Shown here piece after piece: positions 14,530 to 16,909 of a stretch of 16,909 nt of DNA. Position 1 is the first letter of the stretch. Each line of letters starts with the position of its first letter. A program made the translations under genes and the position numbers. This stretch comes from JAAYZK01 sp964535025 (GTDB lineage: Bacteria; Planctomycetota; Phycisphaerae; SM23-33; FEN-1343): the NCBI GenBank assembly GCA_964535025.1, contig CAZHRW010000111.1, forward strand, positions 1 through 16,909. Direction: 5' to 3'. Under the pieces are notes generated by a model that saw only the letters and a list, made by a program, of their open reading frames with translations, was not told where the DNA came from and did not search any database.

Positions 14530-15324
14530 TCAGCGCTTCAGCGTGAAACGGCCGCGGTTGATCTTCACGAACCGGCTGGCCGCCCCCTTCGTGTTGATCT
14601 CACGTAAGAGGGATGCATAGAGCGTGTTGGCAGGAGTACGGCCGGTGCCCCGCTGCCACAGCCCACGCTCGACGGCCAAGTCGACGAGGTCCTGGCATCG
14701 CATCGGGTCGCCGGTGCCCTGGGCCAGCAGGTGGGCCGCCGCATCGAGGAGGCTCATCCGCTTGCCGCCATCGTTCCCGTCGCCGCCGCCGCCGTCGTTC
14801 GCGACACGCTCGCCCGTGTCGCGTTCGGCGGTGGCGGTGGCCGGTGTGGCCGTCTCGGGTGCAGGCGTGGGCGTCGGCTCGGCCGCGGCCTTACGCTTGT
14901 TGTCCAGCGCCGCCTGGATGCGGCTGCGCTGTTTGGCGCTCAGGTCGGCCTCGTCGGCGAGCGCCGCGGCCAGCGTGGCGACGTCGGCGGCGTTGATGGC
15001 CTTCGTGAAGGCCGCCCCGTCCAGTGTGGCGAAGGTCGTCGCCATCGCCCGCTCGCTGGCGGTCTGGCCGTCGGGGCTCGCCGCCCGCTCTTCGGCCAGG
15101 CGGGCGTTCTCCTGGTCGGCCTTGTGGACGGCCTTGAGGTGCTCGGCGTCGGCGAGGCGTTTCCTCAGTCGCTGGGGGCTTCGGACCCGAATGGTCTTGC
15201 CGGTTTTCACACTCACGCCGTCCCAGCCGCCGCTGGGGTGCTCGGCGGTGATCTTCACCGGGACCAGGTTGCCGGCCACCTTCACCAGGTACGTCGCGCC
15301 CGTCTGAACATCGGTCTTCTTCAT
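14530..15324 (-). CDS. HARE-HTH domain protein (last gene of the cluster)
   Basis: A 264-residue protein. Residues ~1-58 are a small beta-rich domain (TYLVKVAGNLVPVKITAEH, GVSVKTGKTIRVRSPQRL) like SH3-type nucleic-acid binders. Residues ~60-150 are helical and charged, and ~150-188 is a Pro/Thr/Ala and Gly/Asp-rich linker. Residues 190-264 are a HARE-HTH winged helix: MSLLDAAAHLLAQG, GDPMRCQDLVDLAVERGLW, TPANTLYASLLREINTKGA and SRFVKINRGRFTL. This domain occurs in ASXL, HB1, restriction enzymes and RNA polymerase delta, and is thought to read DNA or chromatin states. AAGGAG lies eight bases before the ATG. It is 24 bases after the preceding small gene, so it is probably co-transcribed. A role in regulation or DNA modification sensing is inference. 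Confidence 0.85.
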   Translation of the reverse strand: MKKTDVQTGATYLVKVAGNLVPVKITAEHPSGGWDGVSVKTGKTIRVRSPQRLRKRLADAEHLKAVHKADQENARLAEERAASPDGQTASERAMATTFATLDGAAFTKAINAADVATLAAALADEADLSAKQRSRIQAALDNKRKAAAEPTPTPAPETATPATATAERDTGERVANDGGGGDGNDGGKRMSLLDAAAHLLAQGTGDPMRCQDLVDLAVERGLWQRGTGRTPANTLYASLLREINTKGAASRFVKINRGRFTLKR

Positions 15325-15348
15325 GGTACTGCTCCTTGGGTTGGGGGT

Positions 15349-15651
15349 TCACATTGTGCAGTTGCCTTCGGGGAACGAGCCGTCGGGCATGCGTTCGCCC
15401 GGGGCGGGCATGTCGTTGTCGGGGACGTCGTGCAGTTCGTCCAGGCTGCGCTGGATCTCGGCGGGCTTGACGCCGGAGAACAGCGACAGCGTTTCGATGA
15501 GGTTGTCGCGTACGCTTTCCAGCGTGTTCAGGCTCGCGTACGAGATGTCGGCGTCGTCGTGCTTATCGAGTTCGCATTCGATCCAGTCGGCCAGGCTGGC
15601 GATGTCGGCCTCGGCACGTCGGAAGGCGTGGGTCAGGTGTTGGCTGGTCAT
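15349..15651 (-). CDS. Unknown small protein, cluster gene 6
   Basis: A 100-residue acidic protein, helical in its first two thirds (HAFRRAEADIASLADWIECE, TLESVRDNLIETLSLF) with a Pro/Gly-rich acidic tail (DNDMPAPGERMPDG). AGGAG lies six bases before the ATG and overlaps the stop of the preceding gene, only nine bases away. No family recognised. The amphipathic helices suggest an oligomer or a partner protein. Confidence 0.75.
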   Translation of the reverse strand: MTSQHLTHAFRRAEADIASLADWIECELDKHDDADISYASLNTLESVRDNLIETLSLFSGVKPAEIQRSLDELHDVPDNDMPAPGERMPDGSFPEGNCTM

Positions 15652-15660
15652 GGGGGTCTC

Positions 15661-15939
15661 CTATCCGTCCAGCAGGCCGGCGGCCTGCATGAGCGTGCGG
15701 TACAGCGCGCGAGGAATCTCCTCGCGGACGTAGGTCTCCAGGGCGCTGGCCAGCCGTCCGGCTTCGGCCAGGTCGCCGCGGCCGATGGTGTCGCGGAGGT
15801 CCTGCAGGTCCTCGGCGTCGCGCTCGTACGCCTCGGTGAGGTAGTCATCCTCGCCATCGTGCAAGGCGGCCATCCGGCGGCTGAGGGCGATCTCGGCGTC
15901 GAGGCGTTCAAGGTCGGCAGGGTCGATCGTGTGGGTCAT
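15661..15939 (-). CDS. Unknown small acidic helical protein, cluster gene 5
   Basis: A 92-residue protein, almost entirely helical and strongly acidic (LERLDAEIALSRRMAALHDG, EAYERDAEDLQDLRDTIG, LASALETYVREEIPRALYR). GAGGAG precedes the ATG by several bases. The preceding gene ends 12 bases upstream and the next starts nine bases after this stop. It has coiled-coil or helical-bundle character and no recognised family. Confidence 0.75.
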   Translation of the reverse strand: MTHTIDPADLERLDAEIALSRRMAALHDGEDDYLTEAYERDAEDLQDLRDTIGRGDLAEAGRLASALETYVREEIPRALYRTLMQAAGLLDG

Positions 15940-15951
15940 GGTCTTCTCCTC

Positions 15952-16152
15952 TCAGCGGCTCTGTACGATGTGAATCTGGTACTCCTGCCCTCCGGCCATG
16001 TGCAGGACCAGGCCGGCATCGCTGGTCAGCAGGCCTTCGGCGTCGAAGGTGCGGATCAGGCGGATGGCCTGGACCTCCTCGGGGGCCTCGTCGCCATCGA
16101 TGGCGGCGTTGAGGGTTTCGGCGATCAGGGTTTCGATGTCGTTCGTGTCCAT
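15952..16152 (-). CDS. Unknown small acidic protein, cluster gene 4
   Basis: A 66-residue acidic protein (DTNDIETLIAETLNAAIDGD, EAPEEVQAIRLI, FDAEGLLTSDAGLVLHMAGG, ending YQIHIVQSR). A helical front and a beta-hairpin-like end are suggested. AGGAG lies nine bases before the ATG, right after the stop of gene 3. No family recognised. Its net negative charge would suit a protein-binding or DNA-mimic role, but nothing proves it. Confidence 0.7.
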   Translation of the reverse strand: MDTNDIETLIAETLNAAIDGDEAPEEVQAIRLIRTFDAEGLLTSDAGLVLHMAGGQEYQIHIVQSR

Positions 16153-16170
16153 GGTGGCGTCGTTCTCCTG

Positions 16171-16464
16171 TTACAGGTTGCTCAGACGGAGCAACTCTCG
16201 GAAATAGTCGTGCATCATGCTGTTCGTGCCCCGGCAGCCGTCGAGGTGGTACTGGAGGCACTCGGCCATCGACCACAGGTCGTCCTTGCTGTCGGCGTCG
16301 ACGTGGTGCTCGCGGCCGTTGGGCATCTCCGGGGCGAAGATGGTCACCAGGACGATGTCCGGCCCGTTGTGCATGCCGTCGCGGCGCTGGGCGGTGGCGT
16401 ACCAATGTCCAGCTTGGCCGTTGATCTCGTGGCGTCCTTCGAAGTCGATTCGCGTGATTCGCAT
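16171..16464 (-). CDS. Unknown small protein, cluster gene 3
   Basis: A 97-residue protein with a beta-rich front (MRITRIDFEGRHEINGQAGH, IVLVTIFAPEMPNG) and a helical back (SKDDLWSMAECLQYHLDGC, MMHDYFRELLRLSNL). GAGGAG lies eight bases before the ATG; the preceding gene's stop is three bases away. The alpha/beta build with Trp, His and Cys conserved-looking positions could be a small domain of its own, but I do not recognise it. Confidence 0.75.
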   Translation of the reverse strand: MRITRIDFEGRHEINGQAGHWYATAQRRDGMHNGPDIVLVTIFAPEMPNGREHHVDADSKDDLWSMAECLQYHLDGCRGTNSMMHDYFRELLRLSNL

Positions 16465-16467
16465 GGT

Positions 16468-16665
16468 TCAGCTCCTCTTGTCTTGCAGGTCCAGGTGCTT
16501 CTCAGCGGCGTAGCGCCGCAGGGGCGCGTCGCAGTCCCAGGCGGTGGCGATCGCCCCGGTGGCGCAGGTCTTGAGGGCGAACAGCTTGTGCCCTCGCATC
16601 GTGCTGACCTGGACGATCCAGGCTTCCTGGCCCGGGTACGTCTTGGCTTCGGGGTTGATGTGCAT
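16468..16665 (-). CDS. Unknown small protein, cluster gene 2
   Basis: A 65-residue basic-to-neutral protein (EAKTYPGQEAWIVQVSTMRG, HKLFALKTCATGAIATAWDC) that looks like a short beta-sheet followed by a helix (LRRYAAEKHLDLQDK). AAGGAG lies eight bases before the ATG. Its stop falls three bases before gene 3. No family recognised. Confidence 0.7.
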   Translation of the reverse strand: MHINPEAKTYPGQEAWIVQVSTMRGHKLFALKTCATGAIATAWDCDAPLRRYAAEKHLDLQDKRS

Positions 16666-16683
16666 GGCGTGGTCTCCTTCGCT

Positions 16684-16872
16684 CTACAGGTTGATGCGTG
16701 CCTGGCGGAGGGCCTTGATGTGGGCCCTCGCCTCGTCGATCACGGCCTGCATTTCGGGGCGGTAGTCGATGTCCTCGAGTTCGCCAACGGCGCGAACGAG
16801 GTGGCGACAAAAGCCTTCGACCTCGGCCATCACGTTCTTGGCCTTGCTGATTCGTGCGGGTGTCGCGTCCAT
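16684..16872 (-). CDS. Unknown small helical protein, cluster gene 1 visible
   Basis: A 62-residue helical protein (ARISKAKNVMAEVEGFCRHL, RPEMQAVIDEARAHIKALRQ). AGGAG lies six bases before the ATG at 16872. It is the first cluster gene within the window; more may lie upstream beyond the right edge, since no promoter can be seen in the last 37 bases. No family recognised. Confidence 0.7.
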   Translation of the reverse strand: MDATPARISKAKNVMAEVEGFCRHLVRAVGELEDIDYRPEMQAVIDEARAHIKALRQARINL

Positions 16873-16909
16873 CGTTATCTCCTGGTTGCCAAGTCGTTTA
16901 CGTTCGCCA

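Noticed and set aside
14624..15307. A 227-codon plus-strand frame opposite the HARE-HTH gene
   Set aside because: It is a Ser/Arg/Ala-rich shadow with no domain; the minus-strand gene has a ribosome site and a recognisable fold.

Overview
The window is GC-rich accessory DNA, most likely from a planctomycete or a close PVC relative such as Verrucomicrobiota or Lentisphaerota. This rests on gene content, not on any marker gene: two formylglycine-type sulfatases, a XylR-like AraC regulator with a periplasmic-binding-type sensor domain, a large secreted beta-helix/PKD protein and a dockerin-like tail. No rRNA, tRNA or CRISPR array was seen.

Left part (1-6680): the 3' half of a sulfatase gene; a remnant of a response-regulator receiver domain; a XylR/AraC-type regulator on the minus strand; then, divergently, a frameshifted fragment of a secreted protein gene followed by its intact 1113-residue relative (signal peptide, right-handed beta-helix, four PKD-like domains, a DNRLRE/CBM96-like domain, C-terminal beta-sandwich). 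The intact gene ends in a strong intrinsic terminator. This looks like a carbohydrate-degradation locus for sulfated glycans.

Middle part (6680-12600) is a graveyard of decayed and mobile DNA. It holds a frameshifted minus-strand gene of unknown family; a prophage remnant (tail of an unknown gene, a small phage-type gene, the nuclease half of a GpA-like terminase); the last ~53 codons of an IS3-type transposase fused in frame to the terminase; an intact Tat-exported sulfatase; the 5' end of a group II intron with only the RT N-terminal domain; and the 3' half of a third beta-helix/PKD gene. That last fragment has a TAG stop, a frameshift and a dockerin-like end, and it begins at the intron's putative 5' boundary.

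Right part (12600-16909) carries small, mostly unrecognised genes of phage, plasmid or integrative-element type: two small membrane proteins, a Pro-rich 44-residue protein overlapping one of them by ATGA, an HNH nuclease, a winged-helix protein, and a tightly packed minus-strand cluster of seven genes. The last gene of that cluster encodes a HARE-HTH protein; the other six match no family I recognise. This cluster is the best candidate for an undescribed system.

Working together: the XylR-like regulator probably controls the secreted beta-helix protein and perhaps the sulfatases. The right-hand cluster probably belongs to a separate mobile element. Several inactivating lesions are single-base indels in homopolymers, so part of the apparent decay could be sequencing error; the TAG stop, the fusions and the truncations are not explained that way.
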